From Phycisphaerales bacterium (GTDB taxonomy: Bacteria; Planctomycetota; Phycisphaerae; Phycisphaerales; SM1A02), in contig SIAK01000003.1 of NCBI GenBank assembly GCA_009691805.1, positions 1-64,000 of the forward strand: a DNA stretch of 64,000 nucleotides. The letters run 5' to 3'. Of the stretch, positions 56,019 to 64,000 are shown one piece after another. Position numbers and translations under genes: made by a program. Each line of letters opens with the position of its first letter. The first letter of the stretch is position 1. The notes beneath the pieces are model-generated. The model was not told the origin of the DNA. It ran no database searches and saw only the letters and a program-made list of their open reading frames with translations.

Positions 56019-56956
56019 GTGGATTCGATCGCGTGCTGCTGTTCTTCGCGCGCGCCGCTGCACTCCTTGCGATCACGGTTGTCGCCGCATTTCTCGTCTC
56101 CGAGTTACTCACGGATCGCATCGCGAATTTGCAAGCGTTGTGGTGGTTGCCTCGACGCTGGTTCGCGCTTTCTTGCGTGGCGTTTTGCATTCTCGTCGTC
56201 GGATTTCAACGGAAGTCGAAGCTCGCGTGGTCGCTGCTTGGATTCGCACTCGTCCTCGCGCTTCGCAGCGTGCTCCTTGATTGGGGAGGTGCGAAGCCTC
56301 GGCCCGCGGGAAGTTTTCGCCTCGTGCATTGGAACGCATCCGCACCTGCTTCCCGCACCGCGCAATCGGCGATTGCATCGTTGCTTCGCGCGGATGCGGA
56401 TGTGATTGTGCTTACAGATCCAGGCGCGCTGCTTCGTGATGGCAACGCGCAATTGTTTAGTGCAGCGGGGTATGAACTGGTGCGCGCGGGCCGATTCGCA
56501 GCACTCGCTCGCGTGCCCATCGTGGAAGCGATGCCGTTGCTCGCGCAGGATGGTCGTCACGTCTCAAAGTTTGTCGTCGAAGCGCTCGCCCATCGACTCG
56601 TGATTGAAGCTCTCGATTTTCCATCCTCCATGGATGTTCCTCGTTACGCGCTTGCGGAGAGCGTCAAACGCGATCTTGCATCGCTCCGCGCTGACACGCC
56701 TGACATCGCGGTGGGCGATTTCAATATTCCGCGGGGAAGTGCATCTCTCGGCGCGCTCTATCCAGGCTTTCGCGAATCGTTCAGCGAAAGCGGCAGCGGT
56801 TGGGGCGCGACCTTTCCACGACACGCGCCGGTCTTTCACATTGACCTAACACTCATTGGCGCACGATGGACTTCGGTGCGAAGCGCAGTCGTCGACCCCG
56901 GCAGTGGTCGGCACGCATTTCAGGTTGTCGATCTGGTTCCCGCAGATGCGCCGTAA
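56015..56956 (+). CDS. Membrane-anchored endonuclease/exonuclease/phosphatase-family protein
   Basis: About 313 residues if started at TTG 56015, which overlaps the upstream stop (TTGA). Three hydrophobic helices (about 10-95) precede an EEP-like domain: FRLVHWNA (first strand), ADVIVLTDP, TPDIAVGDFNIPRGS (the GDFN motif, metal and catalytic residues) and FHIDLTLIGARW (the usual HxD is replaced by HID). EEP enzymes hydrolyse phosphodiesters in nucleic acids or lipids. The ORF track begins at 55907 inside the upstream gene, which I do not follow. It is coupled to the CysQ-like gene. Confidence 0.7.
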   Translation: MSGFDRVLLFFARAAALLAITVVAAFLVSELLTDRIANLQALWWLPRRWFALSCVAFCILVVGFQRKSKLAWSLLGFALVLALRSVLLDWGGAKPRPAGSFRLVHWNASAPASRTAQSAIASLLRADADVIVLTDPGALLRDGNAQLFSAAGYELVRAGRFAALARVPIVEAMPLLAQDGRHVSKFVVEALAHRLVIEALDFPSSMDVPRYALAESVKRDLASLRADTPDIAVGDFNIPRGSASLGALYPGFRESFSESGSGWGATFPRHAPVFHIDLTLIGARWTSVRSAVVDPGSGRHAFQVVDLVPADAP

Positions 56957-56962
56957 AACGCA

Positions 56963-57829
56963 TCAATCTTGCGGCGTCTGATCGATGCGCTTCCAAATCG
57001 CAAGATACAACTCAAGCATGGGTGGCGGCGGAGCGGAATCGTCATCGGCAGAAGGGGTGTTGGACACCACGAATTGACCCGCGTCGACCCACCAATCCAC
57101 CGAGCCGTCACCCTTCAATCGATTGGATCCGGTGCGATGATTGAAGTCGGTTCGCGTTCGGAATCCATCGGCGAGAAGGATCGTGCGGGAGCCAAGCGGA
57201 TCAGAACGGCGGCGCGGACGAAGTATATCTGTGTAGTCCATATCGCCGCGATACTGATAGTTGGAGAAGACCCGTTGTGAGAACGAGGCATGCGCAAACT
57301 CAGGCACGTATCGTTCGTAGTCATGGTGCCCGTGATGCGATGGGCAATAGAGACAGCGTTCATCGGTGACGTAGCCACCCATTCGCGAAAGCAACAAACC
57401 CAATCCATCTAGCTTCGCTTCGCCATTCGAAACTGATGTCGTGAGGCACAGCATTTCGCCGATGCGCGGCGAGGTTGTCGGTGCATAGGATGATGGCGGA
57501 AGTCGATTGTTCCAATCGTCCGCGTAGGTGATCAGCCCCGCTCCGATTTGCCGCATATTGTTCAGGCATTCGAGGCGCGCACCTGCGCGTCGCGCCTGAC
57601 TGAGCGCTGGCATCAACATCGAGGTAAGAATCACAACGATACTGATGACGACCAAAAACTCAACGAGTGTAAATGCGCGCGTGTTGCGTCCGCGGCGGGC
57701 GGATTTCTTGCAGAAGCAGAATGGCGGAGATAGGGGTGGAGATAGGGGCAACGCTACCGTTCGTAGCGTGTGCATCGCAGAGGGATGTGGATCCAGGTAG
57801 TGAGTCACCGAGGAAACGCCTTTACTCAA
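56963..57829 (-). CDS. Prepilin-type N-terminal cleavage/methylation protein
   Basis: A 288-residue protein. RGRNTRAFTLVEFLVVISIVVILTSMLMPALSQAR contains the type IV prepilin cleavage and methylation site (A|FTLVE) and the hydrophobic pilin helix. The leader is long (54 residues from 57829, or 36 from ATG 57775). The rest is the planctomycete pseudopilin-like globular domain: ECLNNMRQIGAGLITYADDWN, CPSHHG, then ILLADGF. Such proteins act in type II secretion-like or pilus-like fibres, but the phylum has many copies, and a specific role cannot be given. It stops 6 bases from the EEP-like gene end (convergent). Confidence 0.82.
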   Translation of the reverse strand: MSKGVSSVTHYLDPHPSAMHTLRTVALPLSPPLSPPFCFCKKSARRGRNTRAFTLVEFLVVISIVVILTSMLMPALSQARRAGARLECLNNMRQIGAGLITYADDWNNRLPPSSYAPTTSPRIGEMLCLTTSVSNGEAKLDGLGLLLSRMGGYVTDERCLYCPSHHGHHDYERYVPEFAHASFSQRVFSNYQYRGDMDYTDILRPRRRSDPLGSRTILLADGFRTRTDFNHRTGSNRLKGDGSVDWWVDAGQFVVSNTPSADDDSAPPPPMLELYLAIWKRIDQTPQD

Positions 57830-58030
57830 ATTCGAATCTCAAACAGATCCGAGTTCAGCGCCTTGCGCCTCTCAGAGTAACCCAGAAACGGACGCTTTGG
57901 CAGGAAATGATGCGAATCGGCACTCGAGAGTGGTAAAATTCCCACGCTTCCTCTTCTCCATGCATCAGAAGCACCGAGAATGCTGAAGCGGCCCGCCTCG
58001 CTCAAACCTCTGAACTTTGCGTAGATCTCC

Positions 58031-58624
58031 ATGCAACCCGATTCAACCAATCCCGATCCGACCAGCGACGATTGGCGGCTGATGCAAGAAGTCGCCAGCG
58101 GCGATGAACGGGCGGTTGGTGAGTTGTACGACCGATTTGGAGCTCTCGTTTACAAATCCTGCCGGCAGGTGCTGTATTCGGCTGCGGAATCAGAAGACGC
58201 CTCGCAGGAGGTTTTTGTGCGGTTGTGGCGAACTGCGGACCGTTTCGATCCGCATCGAGCAAAGCTTGTGACGTGGGTCATGCTCATCACCCGCCGGTTA
58301 CTCATCGACCGGCTTCGGAAACAAACTGTTCGTGCAGAGCGACTCGGTGTGGACGAGATTGGGATCAAGCTGCAAGATCCGAACAAGACTGCGAAAGAGC
58401 AGGAGAGTTCACTAGAGGAGCGCGCGAAGTTGGCGCATCGACTGCGCGATCTTCCGGACCTGCAGCGCGCGGTTATCGAGCGCGCGTATCTGCACGGATT
58501 CAGTCTGCGTGAGATCGCGACTCAATTGGAGACCCCGTTAGGAACTGTTAAAAGTGCGCTGAGTCGCGGACTTGGGAAGCTCCGCGAGCGCGCGCTGAAT
58601 GATCGAGGAAGTGGCCGCGTATGA
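58031..58624 (+). CDS. ECF-subfamily RNA polymerase sigma factor
   Basis: A 197-residue protein. Region 2: VGELYDRFGALVYKSCRQVL, EDASQEVFVRLWRTADRFD and VTWVMLITRRLLIDRLRKQ. A linker follows, then region 4: LPDLQRAVIERAYLHGFSLREIATQLETPLGTVKSALSRGLGKLRE with a helix-turn-helix. It directs RNA polymerase to stress or envelope promoters. The ATG at 58031 has no strong Shine-Dalgarno. The stop overlaps the ATG of a 48-codon ORF (ATGA), and an anti-sigma gene follows. Confidence 0.93.
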   Translation: MQPDSTNPDPTSDDWRLMQEVASGDERAVGELYDRFGALVYKSCRQVLYSAAESEDASQEVFVRLWRTADRFDPHRAKLVTWVMLITRRLLIDRLRKQTVRAERLGVDEIGIKLQDPNKTAKEQESSLEERAKLAHRLRDLPDLQRAVIERAYLHGFSLREIATQLETPLGTVKSALSRGLGKLRERALNDRGSGRV

Positions 58625-58767
58625 GCAAATGCAAACTCGTGCATGGGTTCTGCACTCGAGGAGATGCTGATTTCACGCCATTTTGGTCGATCTCGCTGCA
58701 GCGATGGAACAGGTTCGAGAGATTTCCGTATTGGAAAACATGGAGCACTTGCGCTCGAGCAGGCTAG
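58621..58767 (+). CDS. Candidate 48-residue protein coupled to the sigma factor
   Basis: An ORF too short for the track. It starts at ATG 58621, overlapping the sigma stop as ATGA, and ends with TAG at 58765-58767. The product is rich in aromatic residues (four Trp, five Phe), Arg and Cys, including KCKLVHGFC and YWKTWSTCARAG, so a zinc-binding or sigma-contacting peptide is imaginable. Composition is unusual, and noncoding DNA before the anti-sigma gene is a fair alternative. Confidence 0.35.
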   Translation: MSKCKLVHGFCTRGDADFTPFWSISLQRWNRFERFPYWKTWSTCARAG

Positions 58768-58807
58768 ATGACGACTGCGCAGCGCGCAGCTGGAATGTAT
58801 TGAGATC

Positions 58808-59725
58808 ATGACGGATCGAACGCGAATAGAAGAAGCAGCAATGACGAATTCAGAATACTTCAATCGCGACCAACTGCTCGAGCATGCATTGCTCGACGCA
58901 CATGGCTTGCTCGACGAAGTCGATACCGCGCGATTCTCGCGAGGCTTTCAGCAAGCGACGCCACAGTTGCAAGCAGAGATTGTTCGGATCCAAGAAATCG
59001 CTGCGACGATTCCAGAGTTTCAGACGAGCGAGTCGCCCGTACCGTCGTTGCGGCTGCGAACCATTGCCCGCGTCATGCACGCGGCGGAAGAAGCGGCACG
59101 CCCTGCGACGATCGCGCGCATTGGCCGAGACGAAAAGCGCGAAGTCACGCGCGAGATGAGCAACGCCTCAGGTCACACAGTTTCCGAGGAGTTGGGCGCA
59201 CTGCGAGGAGAGATTGCACAGCGCACGCGAGCGCCGTTTGCGCAATCTTTCTGGCGCGCAGCTGCGCTCTTTTTCGCAGCAGGACTGGCCGTCACGCTGT
59301 GGTTCAACGCGCGCAGCATCGAGAGTATTCGCGTGCTTGCGGAAGCAGTGAATAGCAATCGATTCAATCAAGAGATTGCCCACCTTGCGGAACTTGCGCC
59401 TGGCTTTGAAGGGCATGATTTCAATGGGTCGACGCCGTATCTGTTGAGCGCAACAGCCGCAGGCGGCAAGGCGAGCGGCGTTCTTTATCTCGATGCGAGT
59501 TCAGGCACGATCGCGATCGTGGCGTTTGGCTTAAAGGAAGGCGCGACGCTCGTGCTCCGCACGAAAGATGAATCGGGTGCGGTGCACAACATCGGAACCT
59601 GTGTTGCGAGCAAGGGTGCTTGTGCTGGCTATTTCGCGAGCATCCCCGCGGCGGATTTCGGCAAGGTCTTCGAACTGGCCGCGGCGAACGGCGACGTGGT
59701 GCTGCGCGTTCGATCGAATGTGTGA
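58808..59725 (+). CDS. Membrane-anchored anti-sigma factor-like protein
   Basis: A 305-residue protein with a cytosolic helical N-terminal region (about 1-140), one transmembrane helix (AALFFAAGLAVTLWF at about 150-166) and an extracytoplasmic region with VLYLDASSGTIAIVAFGLK, like the C-terminal anti-sigma-K/RskA fold. No ZAS HxxxCxxC zinc motif is visible. With the ECF gene directly upstream it should bind and inhibit that sigma factor (inference). ATG 58808 or 58841 could be used. A terminator with a T-run follows. Confidence 0.8.
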   Translation: MTDRTRIEEAAMTNSEYFNRDQLLEHALLDAHGLLDEVDTARFSRGFQQATPQLQAEIVRIQEIAATIPEFQTSESPVPSLRLRTIARVMHAAEEAARPATIARIGRDEKREVTREMSNASGHTVSEELGALRGEIAQRTRAPFAQSFWRAAALFFAAGLAVTLWFNARSIESIRVLAEAVNSNRFNQEIAHLAELAPGFEGHDFNGSTPYLLSATAAGGKASGVLYLDASSGTIAIVAFGLKEGATLVLRTKDESGAVHNIGTCVASKGACAGYFASIPAADFGKVFELAAANGDVVLRVRSNV

Positions 59726-59767
59726 TCGGACAAGAACACGCGCATCACGCGCTGGTGTTTCAAGAAC

Positions 59768-59795
59768 AAACCCGCTTTATAGAGCGGGTTTTTCA
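59768..59795 (+). terminator. Intrinsic terminator of the sigma/anti-sigma operon
   Basis: AAACCCGCT/AGCGGGTTT, nine bp with a 6-nt loop and trailing TTTTC. It closes the plus-strand operon about 45 bases after the anti-sigma stop. Confidence 0.9.
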
Positions 59796-59838
59796 TTGCA
59801 TTTGTAGAGCGTGACTGAACAGCCGTTCTGTCGCTGTA

Positions 59839-61854
59839 TCACTCCGCGCGACGCATCCACTCCGCTTCAAGCCCTTCGAGCTCGAGACGGAGTTTTTCAC
59901 GCTTCTGCATGAGTGCTTGTGACTTTGCGGGATCGCTCGCGATCGATGCGTTTCCGAATTCGAGATCGATCCCTTCGATCTCGAACGGAAGTTCCGCGAG
60001 CCGAGCTTCGAGCCGTTCTTGCGAAATTGCTTGGTGTGGTCCGCGTGCGCGCGGCGCTTTGTTCGCACGATCTTTCGTTGCAACAGGTGTTGGCGCAACA
60101 GCACGTTGCACTGGAGCATGGACTGCAACCTTGTGCGCAGGCTTGATCTCTTGCTTGGACGAAGTCTTTTTCGCCGCGGCAGCAGCGCTCGCTTCCTTGG
60201 CTGCGAGTTCCTTCTGCTTGCGGCTGTACGCCGAGTACGGACCCTCGAAGACGCTGGTGTTTCCGTCACCATCGATGATGAGCAGTTTCTGGCAGACCTG
60301 CTCGAGCAGTGCACGATCGTGGCTAATCAGAAGCACAACGCCTGAGCGATTGCGACCTTCGCCAAATCCCGTGAGCGCCTCTTCAAGCCGCTCCGCGCTT
60401 GGAATATCCAAGTGGTTCGTCGGCTCATCGAGAACAAGCAGATTTTTCGAACTCGCGACGAGTGAGGCGAGCACCAGTCGCGCCTTCTCACCACCAGAAA
60501 GATCACCGACAAGTTTCTCTTGCTCACTCCCTGTGAACATGAACGCGCCTGCGAGATTGCGCGCTTCTTGTTCGCTCGGTCGCGGTCCACCTTCGAGTGA
60601 ACGAATCGTGGATTGCAGATACTCGTAGACTTTCAGCATGCGATCAAGATGCGCATGCGATTGGCGGAACCAGCCAACTTCAAGACGCGGGCTCAGTTTG
60701 ATTGTGCCAGCGTCTAGTTCGAGGTCGCCCAAGATTGCGCGCACGAGCGTCGTCTTCCCTGCGCCGTTAGGCCCGATGATGCCGATGCGATCGCCAGGCT
60801 TTGCGACGAAATTGAGATCGTGAAAGAGCACGCGACTGCCGTAGGCTTTCGACAGTCCTTCGCCGACAAACGCAAAGTCGCCCAGCTCGGGTGGCTTCGG
60901 GAGTTCGAGCGCCATCGAGCCCATTTCAGGCGCGATTTCCTGCACATTCGTGTCAATGAACCGCTCGAGTCGCGTCTCGCGACCCTTTGCTTGTCGCGCG
61001 CGTTGACCCGCTTTGTATTTCAGAATGTACGCCTGCTCCGAGCGAATCTTGTCCTGCTGCTTCTCGAGCACACGCTCTTGCGAGAGTCGTCGCTCAGCAC
61101 GCAGCGCGCGGAACGCCTTGTAGTTCCCCGGATACTCACAGATGACGCCGCGATCGATCTCGATGATGCGATGGACGACTCTGTCAAGCAACCAACGATC
61201 GTGGGAAACGAGCAACACTGCGCCGCCGAATTCGGTGTCGAGAAAATCTTCGAGCCATTCGCGACCAGCGATATCCAAGTGATTCGTCGGCTCATCGAGA
61301 AGCAGAATGTCTGGCTCGCTGAGTAGCAATCGCGTCAGTCCCAAGCGCGCGCGTTGACCGCCACTCAATCCCGATGCGGGAAGGGTGAAGTCTGCATCGG
61401 TGAAACCAAGTCCGTGCAGCATCGCTTCGACACGATGCTCCACCGCGTATCCACCCGCGCGCTCAAGCGCTTCATCAAGATGCACTTGACGCGTCATGAG
61501 TCGATCAAGTTCCGCACCTTGCGCGTGCGCCATCAGTTCATACACATGCTCAAGTTCAACTTGCAAACGATCGCGATCCGCAAACGCGTCCATCGCTGCT
61601 TCAAGCAGAGTCCCCTCGGTCGGAATCTTTGGATCCTGCTCGAGGTATCCGATCGACGTTCCGCGCGCGATCTGCACCGAGCCAGAATCAGGCTGCAGTT
61701 TTCCTGCGATGAGCTTGAGGAGCGTGCTCTTGCCGCAACCGTTTCTTCCCACGAGCCCAATTTTTTCAGTGGGTTCAACCGCACCCGCGGCGCCGTCAAG
61801 AAGGACGCGAGTGCCGATGGTGTAGCGAAGATTGGAGAGCGTGATGATCGGCAT
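59839..61854 (-). CDS. ABC-F family ATPase (translation factor-type)
   Basis: About 671 residues from the ATG at 61854 (MPIITLSNLRYTIGT). Two ABC domains: Walker A GRNGCGKST and GPNGAGKTT, signatures LSGGQRARLGL and LSGGEKARLVL, and two LLLDEPTNHLDI/LVLDEPTNHLDI Walker B regions followed by SHDR. Between them is the roughly 80-residue P-site interaction linker (AERRLSQERVLEKQQDKIRSEQ). No membrane domain exists; ABC-F proteins rescue or tune ribosomes. The C-terminus after the second ABC domain is Ala/Lys-rich and ends in a coiled coil. The track start at 61983 lies inside the upstream gene's flank. Confidence 0.92.
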   Translation of the reverse strand: MPIITLSNLRYTIGTRVLLDGAAGAVEPTEKIGLVGRNGCGKSTLLKLIAGKLQPDSGSVQIARGTSIGYLEQDPKIPTEGTLLEAAMDAFADRDRLQVELEHVYELMAHAQGAELDRLMTRQVHLDEALERAGGYAVEHRVEAMLHGLGFTDADFTLPASGLSGGQRARLGLTRLLLSEPDILLLDEPTNHLDIAGREWLEDFLDTEFGGAVLLVSHDRWLLDRVVHRIIEIDRGVICEYPGNYKAFRALRAERRLSQERVLEKQQDKIRSEQAYILKYKAGQRARQAKGRETRLERFIDTNVQEIAPEMGSMALELPKPPELGDFAFVGEGLSKAYGSRVLFHDLNFVAKPGDRIGIIGPNGAGKTTLVRAILGDLELDAGTIKLSPRLEVGWFRQSHAHLDRMLKVYEYLQSTIRSLEGGPRPSEQEARNLAGAFMFTGSEQEKLVGDLSGGEKARLVLASLVASSKNLLVLDEPTNHLDIPSAERLEEALTGFGEGRNRSGVVLLISHDRALLEQVCQKLLIIDGDGNTSVFEGPYSAYSRKQKELAAKEASAAAAAKKTSSKQEIKPAHKVAVHAPVQRAVAPTPVATKDRANKAPRARGPHQAISQERLEARLAELPFEIEGIDLEFGNASIASDPAKSQALMQKREKLRLELEGLEAEWMRRAE

Positions 61855-61940
61855 GAGAGGGGCGAAGGATAGCCGTCCGCGCGCGTAGGGGCGCGAAGAA
61901 AATCTCGCGCGAATGCAGCGCGAAACTGATAGGAGCGTGA

Positions 61941-62858
61941 TTAGCGATTCGGGACGGACTTGCCCGCGAAAGTCCAGATCCACGCGACGAGATTGCGTTC
62001 ACGGGGAGGAAGGACAGTGGTCGCGAGAAGTCGGAGCGCGCTTGGTCCGATCGCCGTGCCCAAGAGACTCCCGATCCAGAGCGTCATCGCTGCCAGCGTC
62101 ATGCGTGAAGTATGTGTGTAGGCAGCGATCACATCTTCCCAAGTTGGTTGCAAATTTTGCGCCCACAGAGGTGTATTCAACAGTTGGCTCATATCGTCTG
62201 CGGACACGTACCAGAAGATACAGAACGCCACCGTCGCGAGATTGCCCATCGCGATGCGCCGCACCCAACTTCCACGCATAAATATCACGCCTCCGAGCAT
62301 GCCGCTAAAGATCGCGGGCAGCAGCCCGAGGCACCCGATGGGCACGAGGGGAATGCCAAAACTCCAGAGGTCACAACTCGATGCCAGTAACGCTCCGCCG
62401 TCCGCGCTGTTCACCCACTCAATATCTGCGAGGGAGTAGTAACTGACGCTTGCGTTCACTGGCAAAATCTCTTTGCCCGCCGTGAAGAAACGCTTGATGA
62501 GAAACTCCAAGGGCACCATCTTCATGAACACGACGCAACCCAAGCACAGGAGAACCTGCACCATGAGGAAGAAGAGCGCAAGCATGAGCACCGCACTCGT
62601 GGCGAGCGTTTGCAACTGTCGGATCCACGGAGTTGCGGTTGGATACTCGAGCAGAGGGCTCGGTGTTCCGCACTCCATACATCGCGCGAAGAGGATCTTG
62701 CTCGCGAGATGCCGTTCGATCGGACTGCCTGCCATCGGATGCAAGCATGCGGCACACAATCGATCGCCCAAGACGACGCGATCAGTTCGCGTGGTCTCAT
62801 CATCGGCGTGCGCAGGAGTGGTGCTTGTCATGTGGTGGATCTCAACAGCAGGTTTCAT
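61941..62858 (-). CDS. Zinc-ribbon multi-pass membrane protein
   Basis: A 305-residue protein. A ribbon with CAAC and CMEC (Cys near residues 35, 38, 60 and 63) precedes about five hydrophobic helices (for example VLMLALFFLMVQVLLCLGCV and MTLAAMTLWIGSLLGTAIG). It starts with ATG 62858, overlapping the stop of the upstream gene as ATGA. The two proteins share the ribbon-then-membrane layout, so they may be distant paralogues or subunits. No transporter or enzyme motif is visible. Function unknown. Confidence 0.78.
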   Translation of the reverse strand: MKPAVEIHHMTSTTPAHADDETTRTDRVVLGDRLCAACLHPMAGSPIERHLASKILFARCMECGTPSPLLEYPTATPWIRQLQTLATSAVLMLALFFLMVQVLLCLGCVVFMKMVPLEFLIKRFFTAGKEILPVNASVSYYSLADIEWVNSADGGALLASSCDLWSFGIPLVPIGCLGLLPAIFSGMLGGVIFMRGSWVRRIAMGNLATVAFCIFWYVSADDMSQLLNTPLWAQNLQPTWEDVIAAYTHTSRMTLAAMTLWIGSLLGTAIGPSALRLLATTVLPPRERNLVAWIWTFAGKSVPNR

Positions 62859-63478
62859 TCTCGCCCGAAGAGCGCGCGCACGCGGGCACGGTTTTTTCGC
62901 CGCGCTGCTCGATTGACGAAGCGATCAAGCATAAGCGCGCTTCCAAGTACGACGGCGAGGAGGGTCAGCGCAAGCCCAAACATCGCAGCATCGATCATAT
63001 GGCTACTGAAATTCATCCCCATCGAGGTAGCCATGTGCCACAGCAGAAAGAAGGACGCAAGTGGAACCGCGACGATCGACCAGCGAAAAACCCGCTGGCG
63101 GTAGCTGAGGTGTGGGGAAGCGATGCAGACGCCGAGCCCACCGAGTATGCAGAAAAGAAGGTATGGAGTCTTGAAGAGAAGCCACGCTGTGTACAGCCAA
63201 AAATTGAGCATCTCATGCGTCAGCCACGCGTGGGTGCAGATCACGAGTGAAACCGAGCTTCCGAAAAACAAGAGCAGCGCGAAACCGATCCGACCAGTGA
63301 TGGACGAAAAATCAAACGCGACTCGAAGCGCGGCGCGATTCTTCCGTGCGCTGCGGGCGACAGTCGCGATACCGCAGTGTGGACACGTCGTAATCCACGA
63401 CCGCAAGCATGCAGACCAATGCCGCGCGCTTCGCGGAATTGCCGTTGAACAAGATGAACAGGCATGTTGCATAGGCAC
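62855..63478 (-). CDS. Zinc-ribbon membrane protein, partner of the previous gene
   Basis: About 205-207 residues, starting from GTG 63478 or ATG 63472. The N-terminus has CSSC and, 20 residues on, CPHC, a zinc ribbon. Four hydrophobic helices follow (IGFALLLFFGSSVSLVICTHAW, YLLFCILGGLGVCIA, IVAVPLASFFLLWHMA, ALTLLAVVLGSALML), and the tail is basic (RRKNRARVRALFGRE). It is translationally coupled to the next gene by ATGA. Function unknown. Confidence 0.78.
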   Translation of the reverse strand: MPMQHACSSCSTAIPRSARHWSACLRSWITTCPHCGIATVARSARKNRAALRVAFDFSSITGRIGFALLLFFGSSVSLVICTHAWLTHEMLNFWLYTAWLLFKTPYLLFCILGGLGVCIASPHLSYRQRVFRWSIVAVPLASFFLLWHMATSMGMNFSSHMIDAAMFGLALTLLAVVLGSALMLDRFVNRAARRKNRARVRALFGRE

Positions 63479-63525
63479 TCAATGGCGATGGGAATAGCCG
63501 CCATCATGCTACCTTCCCGTCCCCA

Positions 63526-63921
63526 ATGTTCCTTCGTCGCGTCAACCCACTCCGCCGCATCGTGCTCGTCGTGCTCGCACCTGCAGTCGCGGTCGGCGTT
63601 TTCTGGTGGACGGGAAAGCTCGACATGCCCACGCGCGACAGCGTGAGCGCGTTTGTGCACGAGTCGCTCGTGCTCGCAGCGCAGGGAAAGCCGCTTGGAT
63701 TGACAGAACCTGTTGCGACGGGATTTCTCGGGCGAACGATCGGCGTCGATGGAGTCAATGGTGCGACGATCGATGTTGTTGAGGGCGACTTGACGGGCAC
63801 CGGAGCGACGCACGGAGCGACGGTTCGCCTGCGCGATGGTCGCGCGATCTTGCTTGGCATTGACGCGACGGGCGGATCCCCCGAGCGATATCGCATCACA
63901 GTGATCACTGAAGGAAAGTGA
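63526..63921 (+). CDS. Small membrane-anchored hypothetical protein
   Basis: A 131-residue protein with one N-terminal hydrophobic helix (IVLVVLAPAVAVGVFWW) after a basic RRVNPLRR stretch, so probably anchored with the rest outside the cytoplasm. The C-terminal 70 residues look beta-rich (GVDGVNGATIDVVEGDL, ATVRLRDGRAILLGID). No known domain. It is followed by an aminotransferase gene 22 bases after its stop. Confidence 0.65.
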   Translation: MFLRRVNPLRRIVLVVLAPAVAVGVFWWTGKLDMPTRDSVSAFVHESLVLAAQGKPLGLTEPVATGFLGRTIGVDGVNGATIDVVEGDLTGTGATHGATVRLRDGRAILLGIDATGGSPERYRITVITEGK

Positions 63922-63943
63922 ATTGCGCGATGGAGTTGCTCGC

Positions 63944-64000
63944 ATGAAAATCTGGTTAAACGGTCAACTCTGCGATCGCAGCGACGCGCGCATCAATGTT
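63944..64000 (+). CDS. Class IV aminotransferase, 5' end only
   Basis: The first 19 codons, starting at ATG 63944 with GGAG 8 bases upstream, read MKIWLNGQLCDRSDARINV. This matches the N-terminus of fold-type IV PLP enzymes such as branched-chain amino acid aminotransferase (IlvE), D-amino acid aminotransferase and aminodeoxychorismate lyase, which start with xWxNG...ARIxV. The window ends before any discriminating residue, so the substrate class stays open. Confidence 0.7.
   Translation, partial: MKIWLNGQLCDRSDARINV

Noticed and set aside
57880-57950. Sigma-54 promoter ahead of the ECF sigma gene
   Set aside because: TTGGCAGG followed by GATGC is close to, but out of register with, the -24/-12 consensus.

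Overview
This window looks like chromosome of a planctomycete, probably of the class Phycisphaerae. The supporting markers are an adjacent DUF1501 / DUF1549-DUF1553 pair, a PEP-CTERM-like protein ending in a proline-glycine motif, hydrophobic segment and RRRR, dockerin-like DxDGNGxxDAxDLxxLLxxWG modules on secreted proteins, a prepilin-type protein with a long leader, and long Arg/Ala-rich low-complexity tails. The genus is inferred from gene content only. I see no insertion sequence, prophage, CRISPR array, rRNA or plasmid gene, so this reads as core chromosome with three tRNA genes (Gly-GCC, Ser-UGA, Leu-GAG), all on the minus strand.

Layout. 0-9 kb: PEP-CTERM protein, TPR-sulfotransferase, Tat-exported FAD oxidoreductase, HisN-like phosphatase, dockerin-tagged arylsulfotransferase-like protein, a 51-codon ORF with its own promoter-like site and a multi-helix leader, aldose 1-epimerase and a secreted DcrB-like protein. 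9-17 kb: tRNA-Gly, DUF1501 and DUF1549/1553 proteins, an ARPP-1 (DUF6569) gene divergent from an NrtR-like regulator around a perfect 25-bp palindrome, and a small membrane protein. 17-28 kb: tricorn-like S41 protease, tRNA-Ser, then a minus-strand run prfB, ABC ATPase, glycogen-debranching-type GH and GH63-type GH. 28-38 kb: aminotransferase, esterase coupled to an isolated nuoB, STAS protein divergent from a coiled-coil protein, a GDDxY-repeat secreted protein, rluB-type pseudouridine synthase, and queE, an FmdB-like gene and a DUF429-like gene. 38-50 kb: tRNA-Leu, M36 metalloprotease, smpB, and the tightly packed rne-dxr-rseP-SDR operon. 50-64 kb: ptsI, zinc-ribbon membrane protein, dnaK, CysQ-like phosphatase, EEP-family protein, prepilin-like protein, ECF sigma and anti-sigma pair, ABC-F ATPase, two more zinc-ribbon membrane proteins, a small anchored protein and the start of a class IV aminotransferase.

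Most interesting points. (1) prfB has to be read through a +1 frameshift, but the in-frame stop at the shift site is UAA (CUU UAA C) rather than the near-universal UGA. (2) A TATAAT-like site drives a leader of about 180 nt with six perfect helices, ending in a strong Shine-Dalgarno and a 51-codon ORF that is closed by a 16-bp terminator-like hairpin; I cannot match it to a riboswitch class I know. (3) The NrtR-like/ARPP-1 pair suggests an NAD or ADP-ribose related regulon. (4) Several genes carry short tandem repeats that start at, and re-copy, their own stop codon. (5) A 48-codon ORF is coupled by ATGA between the ECF sigma factor and its anti-sigma factor.
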